A stretch of 33,143 nt of DNA from Petralouisia muris. Its GTDB lineage: Bacteria; Bacillota; Clostridia; Lachnospirales; Lachnospiraceae. Under the pieces are notes generated by a model, which was given only the letters and a program-made list of their open reading frames with translations, did no database searches and was not told where the DNA came from. The stretch lies in the NCBI RefSeq assembly GCF_004793545.1, contig NZ_SRYA01000052.1:1-33143 (forward strand). Reading direction: 5' to 3'. How positions within the stretch are numbered: the first letter of the stretch is position 1; each line of letters begins with the position of its first letter. Made by a program: the position numbers and the translations under genes. Below, piece after piece: positions 24,052-32,799 of this stretch.

Positions 24052-24122
24052 TATAGGTAAATAGGAGATGATATCTTTTCCATCAAATGGATTATGCTAA
24101 ATTGCAGGATTTTATTAAAATT

Positions 24123-24153
24123 AGCAGGCAGTCATCCTATGAGGCTGTCTGCT
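24123..24153 (+). terminator. Rho-independent terminator
   Basis: AGCAGGCAG (24123-24131) pairs with CTGTCTGCT (24145-24153) with one G-U pair, followed by CTATTATTCTTT. It ends the lipoprotein transcript. Confidence 0.7.
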
Positions 24154-24173
24154 CTATTATTCTTTAGATTTGA

Positions 24174-24533
24174 GTATGTGTAAAAGGATATCTGAATACT
24201 ACAACGCAGGATATCATTGATAAGGTTAAGATTTCACGCGGACTTTTATATTATCATTTTAAGAACAAAGAAGATATTCTGTACTGTATTATAAACAGAT
24301 ATTCAGAACCATTACTGAAGCAATTGGAATCCTTGGCATATGATGCGGCAAAAAGCGCTCCTGAGAAAATTAAAGTATTTGTTTCTCTGACTCTTGTTCC
24401 GGATAAAGATATTACAGTTGAAAATTCCGTTCTCCAGGAAGCGGTTAATCTGGAGGAAAATCGTTATATGCTGGATCGTTTTTATCACAGCGGCTGGGAT
24501 ATTCACATTATTGGCCTTCTTAAGCGGCTATAA
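24174..24533 (+). pseudogene. TetR-family regulator, truncated at both ends
   Basis: The frame opens right after a TGA (24171-24173) and encodes KGYLNTTTQDIIDKVKISRGLLYYHFKNKEDILYCII. This is the core of a TetR HTH with recognition helix SRGLLYYHF, but without the first helix or any start codon. The ligand-binding part runs to SGWDIHIIGLLKRL and stops at 24533, well short of the usual length. Its end overlaps a permease fragment in another frame. A single deletion appears to have joined this gene to that permease. Confidence 0.8.
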
Positions 24534-25945
24534 CGTAATGACGGCTCTTGCACTTGCAAAATTGGGGCAAGCGCATCTGATTCCGGTCTATATGGTGTCT
24601 GTATCCAGCTTTATTATACTTGTATTTACTGTGTTGCGATCAAATGGCATACTTTTTGGCAACAGGGATTATGAGATGCTTTCTTCCCTGCCAGTCCAGG
24701 CGAAGGAAATCATCAGCAGCAAATTTGGGTTTCTTTATCTGTTGAATTTCTTAATGGGGATTCTCTTTATACTCCCAGCGGGGATTGTATGGCAGATTTA
24801 CGATTCGCATCATTTGATATTCTTTTTCATGTACTTATTGTCTGCCGTTTTTGTGCCTTTTGTTCCTATGTGCATGGCTTCTTTGATTGGAGTCCTGATT
24901 ACTGCCGTATCCTCTAAATTCCGTAGGAAAAACATCTTTTCGCTTATCTTTTCATTTGCGATTTTAGGAGGTTTGCTGGGAATTGGGATTTACAGTATGC
25001 AGACTGGCTCTTCTGGAGAAAATTTGGGAGTCATCCTTATGGAACAGGTCAGCAGCCTGTATCCCTTATCGACATGGTTCTATTATACGGATTCCATTTC
25101 ATTGGTTGGGAATGTTGGGTTCTGGTTCTTATCGGTTTTGGTTTTCTTTATATTTGTAAAAATTGTTGAGCGCCGTTATGCGACTGAATTCTTACGTTCT
25201 GCAATGTCATGCTGCATCCGCTGGAGGAAAAACCAGCCTCAAGAAACATTCTGTATTTTCAGCTATGTATCTAAAAGAGATAGGACGTTATTTCAGTTCC
25301 TACCTTTGGGTACTGAATACAGGTCTGGGTGTTGTTCTTCTTTGTGTAGTTAGTTTGGCTTTGTGTGTGATATCTCCCGAAATGTTAGGGAAATATACGG
25401 GGATTGAAGATGTGGATTCATTTTTAGGGCAGTTTGCCCCTTTAATCATTGCAGCGATGCTTTCAATCAGCTGTCCGGCAGCTTCTGCAATCTCATTGGA
25501 GGGGAAGAATTTATGGATATTGCAGAGCGTACCACTATCAAACAAGACATTTTTAAAAAGCAAAATAGCCCTTACCTTGACGATTCATTCCATTGGCTAT
25601 ATGTTGTCTGTCGCTGTGTTTCTGATACGATTCCAGTTCAATGCCATTCAGGCGTTAACGCTTCTGGTCGTACCAGTGTGTTATTCGATTTTTACAGCGG
25701 TACAAGGGACTTACATAAACTGTCGTTTCCCTAAATTTGATTGGGACAATGAGATGGTAGTGGTAAAGCAAAGCATATCTGTTATTCTATCTGGTGCAAT
25801 TGGAATGATATGCATCGCTGTACCGGAATTGCTCCACTGGTTTTTGGATGTTTCGTTTATAAAGGCATTGTGGGGGATGGCGGCTATCCTTATAGTTTTG
25901 TCTGTTATTCTCTATTTCAAAGTATGTAGCAAAAAAATTATTTAA
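24514..25945 (+). pseudogene. ABC exporter permease, 5'-deleted and frameshifted
   Basis: From about 24514 one frame encodes ALALAKLGQAHLIPVYMVSV, then FTVLRSNGILFGNRDYEMLSSLPV, a known pattern of large multi-helix ABC exporter permeases. It continues to about 25200. The homology then moves to the +1 frame (LKKHSVFSAMYLKEIGRYFSSYLWVLNTGLG) and goes on to 25945 with several more helices. The first 60-80 residues are missing, being replaced by the TetR fragment. The ATPase gene that normally lies between regulator and permease is absent too. Confidence 0.8.
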
Positions 25946-25962
25946 GCAGGAGGACGTTAACT

Positions 25963-26178
25963 ATGAAAAAAAGTATTTTCAAAGATGTGATTGTGTTTTT
26001 GGTTATGTTGGCAATCGTGGCGGTTGTATGCTGGTTTCTTCCTGATAGTATTCCATTTCATTTCAATGAACAGGGAGAGGCAGATTTGGTTGTAAATAAG
26101 TGGTTTCTTCTTCTGGGAACGGTGATACCATACTCCGCTTATATCCAGTTTTTTCGTAAAAGAAAGGGTGGCAAATGA
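25963..26178 (+). CDS. DUF1648-like small membrane protein
   Basis: A 71-residue protein with two hydrophobic segments flanking the motif LPDSIPFHFNEQGEADLVVNK, typical of DUF1648 proteins (LPxxIPxHFNxxGxxD). Family members are fused to or next to transporters and GntR regulators and may sense envelope state. GCAGGAGGACG is its ribosome site. It overlaps the GntR gene by 4 nt. Confidence 0.82.
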   Translation: MKKSIFKDVIVFLVMLAIVAVVCWFLPDSIPFHFNEQGEADLVVNKWFLLLGTVIPYSAYIQFFRKRKGGK

Positions 26179-26537
26179 GTGAGAGATATACATATCTGAC
26201 ATTCTCAAAGAAACTGAGATATCGTATTTTGCGTGGGTATTATAAGCCAGGAGAAATGCTGCCCTCCATTCGGACTCTGGCAAAGCAAGAAAATTATAAT
26301 CCTGCAACCGTTCGACGGTCACTTGAACCGTTAATACTGGATGGTTTGATTACCTGTAAGGGTACATTTGGATTTCAAGTAAAGGATGATTCTGCGCTTA
26401 TTGAGAATGAACGCAGAAAGGAAGCGCATATTGCCCTGAATCAGTTGATTTCAGGACTCGCGGCATTGGGATTATCAAAACAGGATATTTTGCCCCTTAT
26501 CCATAAATGCTGTGGGGAGTGCCAAAGCGAAAAGTAG
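26175..26537 (+). CDS. GntR-family regulator, YtrA type
   Basis: The 120-residue product has a winged HTH (ILRGYYKPGEMLPSIRTLAKQENYNPATVRRSLEPLILDGLI) and a short C-terminal helical tail of about 40 residues with a CCGEC cysteine cluster at the end. This size is typical for YtrA-subfamily repressors, which control ABC transporters. ATGA overlap with the DUF1648 gene. Its natural target could be the now broken permease operon upstream. Confidence 0.88.
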   Translation: MSERYTYLTFSKKLRYRILRGYYKPGEMLPSIRTLAKQENYNPATVRRSLEPLILDGLITCKGTFGFQVKDDSALIENERRKEAHIALNQLISGLAALGLSKQDILPLIHKCCGECQSEK

Positions 26538-26689
26538 AGTGGGGATATGAAACGGTATTGCCGGTTTTGGATGATACATATAAAGTCAAAAAACCAATGA
26601 CGCGGAGCCGGTGGTGTTCCGGTAAATCCATAGCTGCTTCCTTGTATATTTCAGGTATCTGAAGTATAATAGAAAAGGGAGGGATGGAA
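26538..26689 (+). other. Intergenic region before MerR gene
   Basis: This 152-bp spacer contains a 39-codon stop-ended frame (GYETVLPVLDDTYKV..) that I cannot identify and that may be residue of a deleted gene. A promoter for the MerR gene lies at its end. Confidence 0.4.
26642..26670 (+). promoter_or_regulatory. Promoter of MerR-family gene
   Basis: TTGTAT at 26642-26647 and a perfect TATAAT at 26665-26670 with 17-bp spacing, 20 nt before the start codon and ending just upstream of GGGAGGG. Confidence 0.6.
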
Positions 26690-27706
26690 ATGGATTATCT
26701 CACTGCTGCAGAGATTGCAGACAAATGGAAAGTGTCCAGCCGGATGGTTGCTTATTATTGTAAGTCCGGAAGGATAGAAGGCGCTGTAAAAAAAGGAAAG
26801 ACCTGGTTTGTTCCGGCTGATTCCCCAAAACCTCTGGATAAGCGTTATTCAAGAGATACTATCAAAGCGAAGGAAGATCGGATAGTTGGAGACACACTTG
26901 CTGCAGATGCCGCGGAATCGGCGGTTCATCATACGAAAGATATTTTTGAGCATTTGGGTATTACCCGTGAAACCCTGCGGTATTATGAGAAAATCGGACT
27001 CATCAAGCCGAAAAGAGGGCAGTATAGCAGATACCGTGAATTTGACCTGTTTGACATGTCCCGCCTGATGGCGATTGATTTCTATAAGAAACGGGGCTTT
27101 TCACCGGTTGCCATCAAAGGGATGCTCGAAGCGGAACAGGAAGAATATGCCATAAAACTTCAGCAGCAGTCAGACAGCCTGCAGGAGCAGATTGACCGGC
27201 TTTCCCAGATGCAGAAGCGTTTGAAGGAGACACAGCGATTCTATGAGGAATTTTCGGAGAATATCGGTAAGATTGAGATCCGGGAGCTGCCGCCATATTA
27301 TGTAGCGGAGCGATTTCCTTCTGTAGCGTCCTTTGGGGAGTACAGGGATAAAGTGTTGCGGTTTCTCAACGTAGAAAACGAGGATATTCTTTCAAGCTTG
27401 GTCCGGACACTTACTTTTGATGAAACAGGTTACAAAGGCTCTGAAATGTATGTAGTAAAGCCCGCCGGAAAAGCAGAACATGAGAAGCAGAATGTTTATC
27501 TGGAGTGCGGGAAATGCCTGCATACTACACTGCTTGCGGACAACAATGACACTTCGGTTCCAGAAAGGATGTTTTCTCTTTGTCATGCATGGGCAAAAGA
27601 AAATCAGGCAGCATTTCGCGGTATGGCGTATATCTTTGTCCGTATGGCCATGCTGAATGACGATGTGGATCAACACATTTACGAAGTTTGGGTTCCTTTG
27701 GAATAG
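26690..27706 (+). CDS. MerR-family regulator with extra N-terminal HTH
   Basis: The 338-residue regulator has three parts. Residues 1-45 (DYLTAAEIADKWKVSSRMVAYYCKSGRIEGAVKKGKTWFVP) form an excisionase-like HTH with wing. Residues about 80-150 (HHTKDIFEHLGITRETLRYYEKIGLIKPKRGQYSRYREF) form a complete MerR HTH, followed by a coiled coil (about 150-190). The C-terminal 140 residues form a GyrI-like effector domain (REL PPYYVAERFPS.., ending HIYEVWVPLE). ATG 26690 is chosen because GGGAGGG ends 6 nt before it; ATG 26684 touches that site. It probably controls the reductase pair through the promoter at 27733-27763. Confidence 0.85.
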   Translation: MDYLTAAEIADKWKVSSRMVAYYCKSGRIEGAVKKGKTWFVPADSPKPLDKRYSRDTIKAKEDRIVGDTLAADAAESAVHHTKDIFEHLGITRETLRYYEKIGLIKPKRGQYSRYREFDLFDMSRLMAIDFYKKRGFSPVAIKGMLEAEQEEYAIKLQQQSDSLQEQIDRLSQMQKRLKETQRFYEEFSENIGKIEIRELPPYYVAERFPSVASFGEYRDKVLRFLNVENEDILSSLVRTLTFDETGYKGSEMYVVKPAGKAEHEKQNVYLECGKCLHTTLLADNNDTSVPERMFSLCHAWAKENQAAFRGMAYIFVRMAMLNDDVDQHIYEVWVPLE

Positions 27707-27732
27707 GATTAAAAATATATTGCACTTCCCTC

Positions 27733-27763
27733 TTGACTTGGGGGTTCCCACCGACCTTACAGT
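27733..27763 (+). promoter_or_regulatory. MerR-type promoter with 19-bp spacer
   Basis: TTGACT at 27733-27738 and TACAGT at 27758-27763 are separated by exactly 19 bp, the over-long spacing that MerR-family activators correct by DNA twisting. The spacer holds an imperfect dyad around GGGGGTTCCCACC. The reductase gene starts 59 bp downstream, and the MerR gene ends just upstream. Confidence 0.7.
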
Positions 27764-27821
27764 ATTATTTGCAAGGCCGGTGTTCTTTTCTTCGGCCATA
27801 TGGAGCAGAAAGGAGAAAAGA

Positions 27822-28334
27822 ATGCGGTTGCTAATTATCAATGCATTGCCCAAGGAGCACCCTGCGGCGGAAAAAGCAATCTGTTGCCTTACAGAAAAGG
27901 CATCGGAGTGTATAACATTCTATACGGAAGATATGAGGATAATGCCTTGTATTGGGTGCAATGCCTGCTGGTTAAAAACACCTGGTATTTGCGCTGTCAA
28001 AGACGATTACGAACAAATTCTGAAGGCTTACCTGCAATATGATGTTACCTTATTCATTTCTGATACTGCGCTGGGATTCGTTGACTATAAAATGAAACAT
28101 GTCATAGACAGGATACTGCCTATGGCGACCATGTATACCAGAATCGAAAACGGGCAGACACGCCATGTCCCCCGCTATAATAAAGAATTTCGATTCGGGC
28201 TTTTGTATGCAGGTAAGGGAAACCAGGATTATTTGTCATACTGGATGAGCCGTTTTTGCCTGAACTTTCATGGAATCAGTCTGGGTGCAGTTTCCATTGA
28301 AGCGTGGGAGGAGGTGTGCGCATGCATTTCGTGA
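27822..28334 (+). CDS. NADPH-dependent FMN reductase-like oxidoreductase
   Basis: A 170-residue flavodoxin-fold protein starting MRLLIINALPKEHPAAEKAI, with a cysteine-containing loop MPCIGCNACWLKTPGIC that is common in iron-sulfur flavoprotein-like and MdaB-like reductases, then DYEQILKAYLQYDVTLFISDTALGFVDYKMKHVIDR. AAAGGAGAAAAG lies ahead of ATG 27822. Its C-terminal region is short and ends WEEVCACIS, overlapping the next reductase gene by 13 bp. Likely reduces quinones, nitro or azo compounds, under MerR control. Confidence 0.82.
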   Translation: MRLLIINALPKEHPAAEKAICCLTEKASECITFYTEDMRIMPCIGCNACWLKTPGICAVKDDYEQILKAYLQYDVTLFISDTALGFVDYKMKHVIDRILPMATMYTRIENGQTRHVPRYNKEFRFGLLYAGKGNQDYLSYWMSRFCLNFHGISLGAVSIEAWEEVCACIS

Positions 28335-28807
28335 TAATCAGCGGCGCCGCCCGTACTCAGTCTCAGAGCAACACAGCGAAGATTATCGCAGCCTTTTGCG
28401 AGGGCTTGCATAACGGTGGGAACACATCGGAGATTTGGTATCTCTCAGACCGAAAACAGTGGAAAAGTGCAATGACAGCTTTTGAAGAAAATGAGAATAT
28501 TCTGTTTGCCTTGCCGCTTTATGTGGAGAATGTGCCGGGGATCACGCTGGAGTTTTTAGCTGGTCTATCTGCAAAGGAACGACCGGGAACCCGGATTTCT
28601 TTTCTTCTGCAGGGAGGATTTCCGGAAATATCGCAGGGGAGATGCTGCGAGGAATTCTTAAAGACGCTGCCGGCGCAGCTGGGATGTGGGTATGGCGGGA
28701 CGTTTATCAAAGGAGATATGTTCGGTCTCAGTTTGTTAGGGAAGAAAATGAAGGCAAAGCCGTTTTGTGAGAATGAACTACAAGAGACGCAGGAGGAAAC
28801 GAGATGA
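28322..28807 (+). CDS. Flavodoxin-fold NAD(P)H oxidoreductase, shortened
   Basis: The 161-residue product begins MHFVIISGAARTQSQSNTAKIIAAFCEGL, the FMN loop region of flavodoxin-like reductases. It has a FALPLYVENVPGITLEFLAGL core and RISFLLQGGFPEISQGRCCEEFLKTLPAQLGCGYGGTFIKGDMFGLSLLGKKM. Relatives usually extend further; this one turns polar (KAKPFCENELQETQEETR) and stops, so a 3' deletion is likely. GGAGGAGGTG lies 4 nt before ATG 28322. It is coupled to the preceding reductase by overlap. Confidence 0.72.
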   Translation: MHFVIISGAARTQSQSNTAKIIAAFCEGLHNGGNTSEIWYLSDRKQWKSAMTAFEENENILFALPLYVENVPGITLEFLAGLSAKERPGTRISFLLQGGFPEISQGRCCEEFLKTLPAQLGCGYGGTFIKGDMFGLSLLGKKMKAKPFCENELQETQEETR

Positions 28808-28846
28808 TACAAATTCGGAAGTATGATAAGGGTTTAGGAGGACGAG

Positions 28847-29587
28847 ATGGTTTCAAGTAAGAACTTAAACAGAATAGAGCGCAAATCAATTCTGTTATTT
28901 CTGTTTTATTCTTTCCTCATCGCATGGGGAACAGAAGTTGTATTGATTCTGCTGTATCATTTTCAGCTGATTCGTGGAAGCGCCGCACAGATATTGCATT
29001 TTGCTGTTATCGGCTTTGGCGCAGGTATGGCTCCGGCATATGCAGCATTTATCATTGAGAGAAAATATAGCCGTGCTACTGTGAAAGGCTTTATCAAAAA
29101 GGTCTTTCAAACTGAAAACTGGGGAAAAAGCATAGCTGTTCTTATTCTCTTTGCACTGGTGCAGTTTCTCGCCTGTATTTTGCAGGAAGAATACTCGGGC
29201 AATCCGTGGTATATGTTTATCCTCTTTATGCCGATGATGATTTTGGGCGGTGGCTTGGAAGAGATTGGATGGCAAGGTGTTTTTCAACCTTTGCTACAAA
29301 AGAGATTTTCCTTTCTGATTGCTGCTTTGATTGAGGGAGTCATATGGAGTATATGGGTTTCTGTGCTGCTTCATGCATGGTCCAATGCCGTTTTAGGAGG
29401 GATGTATACCCTAACTTCTTTGTGTGGTTTTCCGAGTCTGAAAACCTGGATTGTCAGTCTGACACAGATAATAGTGATTATGCTTGTATTGCTTGTTTTT
29501 TTCGGAAAAGATCTGAGTAGCAGAGTTTACAGCGGGCTCTTCGGCGTCTGGAACGTCTGGGCTTTACAATCAAAGATGAATGTATAG
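28847..29587 (+). pseudogene. CPBP intramembrane protease with internal deletion
   Basis: The open frame of 246 residues encodes a CPBP/Abi-type membrane protein. Motif 1 is GLEEIGWQGVFQP (Glu138, Glu139), with Gln143 where EExxxR has Arg. Motif 2, normally a WH-LP segment after GxIWSIW, is missing: GVIWSIW joins directly to VSVLLHAWSNAVLGG, which belongs to a later helix. About 40 residues seem lost in frame. The last 20 residues are read out of frame from the next gene. All catalytic sites are affected, so protease activity is improbable. Confidence 0.75.
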
Positions 29588-30309
29588 AAAGAGCCATTTC
29601 CTATGTGAGCGATTGCCCTTCCGGGAAAAGAGAAATCCCGGACCGGCGGGAAAAACTTGTAGACTGGGATGTGTTTACTTCTCGGATGCTATCCACATGG
29701 ATCAGACGGTTTACAAAGGATGTCCCGATAGCCAATCAGGTTGCTGATCAGTGGGTTGATGTGATCTCTCAAGCCTTTCATCATGGCGCATATAATCATG
29801 AAGATTATATTGCCACTTATCAGGATGTTTTTGGAGGAAAGGTCAGAGGCACCAGACTAATTAAGTTTGTGAGCTTCTACACAATATCGCTTATGCAGGG
29901 GTGTCTGGATAAGGGAGTAGAGGAAGTTCTGATGGATTATGTGTTGAATCTGGAAGATGGAATCTATTACATATATGAGGAGCGGCTTACTGTATTACCG
30001 CCGGTTTTTGCAAGTAAACAGGCCAGCCACTACCTTGCAGCTATTGAACTGCTTGCCAAATACAGACACGCAGCGTATAAGCTTCAGTTTGTCGTGGACT
30101 GGTTAAACGGGCTGAAAAATGAAAACGGAAAGTGGGATATGGGAAAATCTGCAAATGATAAAGTGTATCTCCCGCTTTCTGATAATTGGAGAAAACAGGA
30201 AACCCGTGAGACAGATTGTACGGAGCGGATCATGTGCTTGCTTTCTGAATTATCCAGAGACGGATCAACGTTAGAGAAGTACTATGGTAAAAGGAGAAGG
30301 ACACCGTGA
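29521..30309 (+). pseudogene. 5'-truncated all-helical protein of unknown function
   Basis: The frame is open from 29521 after TAG and encodes RALRRLERLGFTIKDECIERAISYV, then SDCPSGKREIPDRREKLVDW, through a long helical protein to KYYGKRRRTP. The first codons before GTG 29605 look like genuine protein, so that GTG, which has no ribosome site, is not the true start. The pattern is alpha/alpha and recalls prenyltransferase-like helical repeats, but I cannot assign a family with certainty. The 5' part was probably lost in the deletion that altered the CPBP gene end. It overlaps the KTR gene by 4 nt. Confidence 0.6.
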
Positions 30310-30455
30310 AAATAGAATGGATCCATTGCCCAGTTTGCGGAAACAAAACACGTACTAAGTTAAGGAAAGACACAATACTGAAAAGTTTTCCATTGTTTTG
30401 CCCGAAGTGTAGAAAGGAAAGTTTAATTGACGCAAGGGATTTAAAATTGAAATAA
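30306..30455 (+). CDS. Cysteine-rich KTR zinc-ribbon protein
   Basis: A 49-residue protein: VKIEWIHCPVCGNKTRTKLR, then KDTILKSFPLFCPKCRKESL. Two CPxC pairs form a zinc ribbon, and the GNKTR motif gives the family its name. GTG 30306 overlaps the upstream stop (GTGA). Known members often continue with an IIKEPDA..TQSR tail; that tail is encoded here in another frame directly after the stop, interrupted by TAG, so a 1-nt shift trims the C-terminus. Such proteins are frequent in conjugative elements of gut Firmicutes. Confidence 0.8.
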   Translation: MKIEWIHCPVCGNKTRTKLRKDTILKSFPLFCPKCRKESLIDARDLKLK

Positions 30456-30480
30456 TTAAAGAGCCAGACGCATAGACGCA

Positions 30481-30522
30481 GAGCCGACAATCTTGTGAGA
30501 ATGTTTCACAGACTGTCGGCTC
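30481..30522 (+). terminator. Strong hairpin terminator after KTR gene
   Basis: GAGCCGACAATC (30481-30492) pairs with GACTGTCGGCTC (30511-30522), 11 of 12 matched, with a nested GTGA/TCAC stem. GCGTTTTATTT follows. Confidence 0.8.
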
Positions 30523-30711
30523 GCGTTTTATTTAGAGGAAAGGAGGAGAGTGTAGGTAATGCTTTGACTCTGAAATACGATTGAAAATGGAGGGATGCTT
30601 ATAGAAGAAATCTGAAAATCCTCTTCTCCTTATTGCATATCTGGACATCCCAAGTATGCAGTTTTTACAACTGAATAATTGGCAGCCTGTTCAGAAAGCT
30701 TGAATAATTAA

Positions 30712-30744
30712 ACATGACGCTCAGCGTAGAACTGGGCGTCATGT
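30712..30744. terminator. Bidirectional terminator
   Basis: ACATGACGCTCAG (30712-30724) pairs with CTGGGCGTCATGT (30732-30744), one G-T mismatch and a 7-nt loop. TTCTTGATATT follows on plus and TTAATTATTC on minus. It probably ends the minus-strand ABC operon, whose last stop is 43 bp away. Confidence 0.7.
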
Positions 30745-30786
30745 TCTTGATATTGATTGATGCTATTTGGTTTCTGTAGACAGTAT

Positions 30787-31800
30787 TTAAGCTTGATTAT
30801 AAATATGCTTTGTAGTTATTACGTACAAAGAGAGCCATAGTATGCTATGAATAATAAGAGCTGCTATTTCCGTTCCCAAGTCTGCATTCCCTTCCAAAAT
30901 GCCCATCAGTCCATAGAACGTTGCACTGGATGGAAGCACATACGATATCGTATAGAGAATGCTTCCTGACGGGATTATGAGATAAAAGAAAATAGGAGGA
31001 GCAAGAAACATTATCATCACGATTTTTATGTATGCGATTCCGACCATTAGACCACCCGCAAATCGAGCAATGAGCAAACCAGTCAGGGAAGCGATAAAAG
31101 CTGATAAGCTGATTAGGAGGATTGTGGGAAGTATCTGTATGGCAGAGAGGCGTATACAGACGAAAGCTGTAATTATGGTTGAGAGGATTCCACCTAAAAA
31201 GCCTATTGCTATTTTTTGTTTTATATATTGTGTCCTTGACATGGGGAGGATTTCATTGATGTAAACAATACCGTCCTCTTTTTCACTCAGTATATTCATG
31301 GCATTAAATGTGCAGCCCATAAACATAGCAGTGACCATTGTGATAACAACCAACAGAGTTTTTAGAAAGTCATTGCCGCTCTCTGATGGGATTAGAACCT
31401 GCCTGTATTCAGTAGCAGCGTTTCGTTGCGTATAAAGTTGTGGAAGGACATCGGCAATCACTGCATACATCTGCATTTCATCGCCCGACCGGAAAACCTG
31501 AATCTCCGTTCCGTCACTCATTACACCAACTGTTTGTGTGGATGGATCTATGATTGCAGCTCTTAAAGCCTCTGTGTCTTTATAGACTGCCACGGTCCCA
31601 TTCTCATACAGCCATGCGATTGTCTCTTCTGATAAATCGTCTTTTACTATGCCAAAGGAAGGTTCGGCAGCAGATGAAAAGTCCATATCCCCCAGCAGAT
31701 TAATTGCCAGGCCGACAATAATTGGCAGCAGGAATGTCAGGATACATAGTTTGTCGTGTCGTATTGCTTTAAATTGAAGTTTTAAACCTGTCCAATTCAT
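30787..31800 (-). CDS. ABC-2 type permease (second subunit)
   Basis: A 337-residue permease with one N-terminal helix (LCILTFLLPIIVGLAINLL), an extracytoplasmic domain of about 120 residues (PSFGIVKDD.., VGVMSDGTEIQVFRSGDE), then five helices (LLVVITMVTAMFMGCTF; GFLGGILSTIITAFVCI and onward). This layout is that of ABC-2/YhgE-like exporters of drugs or peptides. ATG 31800 lies 6 nt after the preceding permease, with a GAGAGGGGTG site. It looks complete, but the partner ATPase gene is cut at its 5' end. Confidence 0.85.
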   Translation of the reverse strand: MNWTGLKLQFKAIRHDKLCILTFLLPIIVGLAINLLGDMDFSSAAEPSFGIVKDDLSEETIAWLYENGTVAVYKDTEALRAAIIDPSTQTVGVMSDGTEIQVFRSGDEMQMYAVIADVLPQLYTQRNAATEYRQVLIPSESGNDFLKTLLVVITMVTAMFMGCTFNAMNILSEKEDGIVYINEILPMSRTQYIKQKIAIGFLGGILSTIITAFVCIRLSAIQILPTILLISLSAFIASLTGLLIARFAGGLMVGIAYIKIVMIMFLAPPIFFYLIIPSGSILYTISYVLPSSATFYGLMGILEGNADLGTEIAALIIHSILWLSLYVITTKHIYNQA

Positions 31801-31806
31801 CTATAT

Positions 31807-32799
31807 TCACCCCTCTCTTTTCATTTCGCTGTTAAGTCCATGTCTGGCTAATAAGAACAGCAGGACTATGGACAACAGGCAGATTGCATAATAAAGGACA
31901 TTTGTAGTTGGGGTTTGAAAATACGCGTTTTTCATAGCCGTAAATAAATGGTACATTGGATGGAATTTAATCCAGTCCATCACTATTCCGGTCTGTCCGG
32001 CTAGGAATACAGGAGTAGTGATAAAGACTGCCAGAACCAAATATAATAGTGAAAACTGTTTGAAATCTGGCAGTGTAATTGCACAAAAGAATCCAAACGA
32101 AGCCATAATCAATGACAGGATTCCAGCCTGGAGGAGTACAGCCGGCAGTACAGCCATACTTGCTGCAGCGCCAAGATTGCATAGGGTGAGAATGGCAGAA
32201 AAAAATAAATCAGCAAATAGGATTAGTATGAGTTTTGATAAGGTAAAAGCACTTTTCCCAACTGGAAGAATTGCATGTACCCGGATAACACCCATTTGTT
32301 TTTCCTTGAACAGCATGGCGGCTAATCCTAAAAAGCCGACTGCAGAAAGTTCAAAAAAAAGAAATTCGGCAGTAATTTCCCTGCGGCTTTTCATATCTTT
32401 GGTGTTGGTTCCAATTATTAGAGCTTCCTTGGCGCTTCCGGAAGATAGTTTTGAAACTGCATAGGAATGGCGAAGGTTGTCAATTTTGCTAATACCACAG
32501 GATGTCATCATTATTTTCGCTGTCCCATCTGAAAGATCAATCCCTATAGAATATCCGTCCTCACAGGCATTTTGCAATTCTTTCAGGCTGCTGACAGGAA
32601 TAAGGCTGTCTGGAACATTATCTTGTGTTTGTTCCGGGTCGTACAGGTATACCGGAAATATCTCCTGATCCAGCTTTACATAGACAAAATTGATATAACA
32701 GGTATACAGAATCAGGGATCCGATTGCCAAAAGAAAGAATTTGCTGGATACCATCAAGCGGAAATCTTTCTTCAAAAGTGCAAAAAAGCTGCCGCACAT
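31807..32799 (-). CDS. ABC-2 type permease (first subunit)
   Basis: A 330-residue permease: N-terminal helix (FFLLAIGSLILYTCYINFVYV), extracytoplasmic domain (FPVYLYDPEQTQDNVPDSLIP, YSIGIDLSDGTAKIMM), then FFELSAVGFLGLAAMLFKEKQMGVIRVHAILPVGKSAFTLSKLILIL and four more helices. The KEKQMGVIRVHAILPVG cytoplasmic loop, which contacts the ATPase in ABC-2 exporters, is intact. Its ATG shares one base with the ATPase stop (TAATG), showing translational coupling. Substrate unknown. Confidence 0.87.
   Translation of the reverse strand: MCGSFFALLKKDFRLMVSSKFFLLAIGSLILYTCYINFVYVKLDQEIFPVYLYDPEQTQDNVPDSLIPVSSLKELQNACEDGYSIGIDLSDGTAKIMMTSCGISKIDNLRHSYAVSKLSSGSAKEALIIGTNTKDMKSRREITAEFLFFELSAVGFLGLAAMLFKEKQMGVIRVHAILPVGKSAFTLSKLILILFADLFFSAILTLCNLGAAASMAVLPAVLLQAGILSLIMASFGFFCAITLPDFKQFSLLYLVLAVFITTPVFLAGQTGIVMDWIKFHPMYHLFTAMKNAYFQTPTTNVLYYAICLLSIVLLFLLARHGLNSEMKREG

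Larger units (their letters stand above)
30456..30786. other. Noncoding region between convergent genes
   Basis: This 331-bp stretch contains two terminators (30481-30522 and 30712-30744), a lone AAAGGAGGAGAG Shine-Dalgarno-like string near 30538 without a following gene, and a dispersed repeat (30657-30711) related to 17054-17182. No gene is recognisable in it. Confidence 0.6.
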
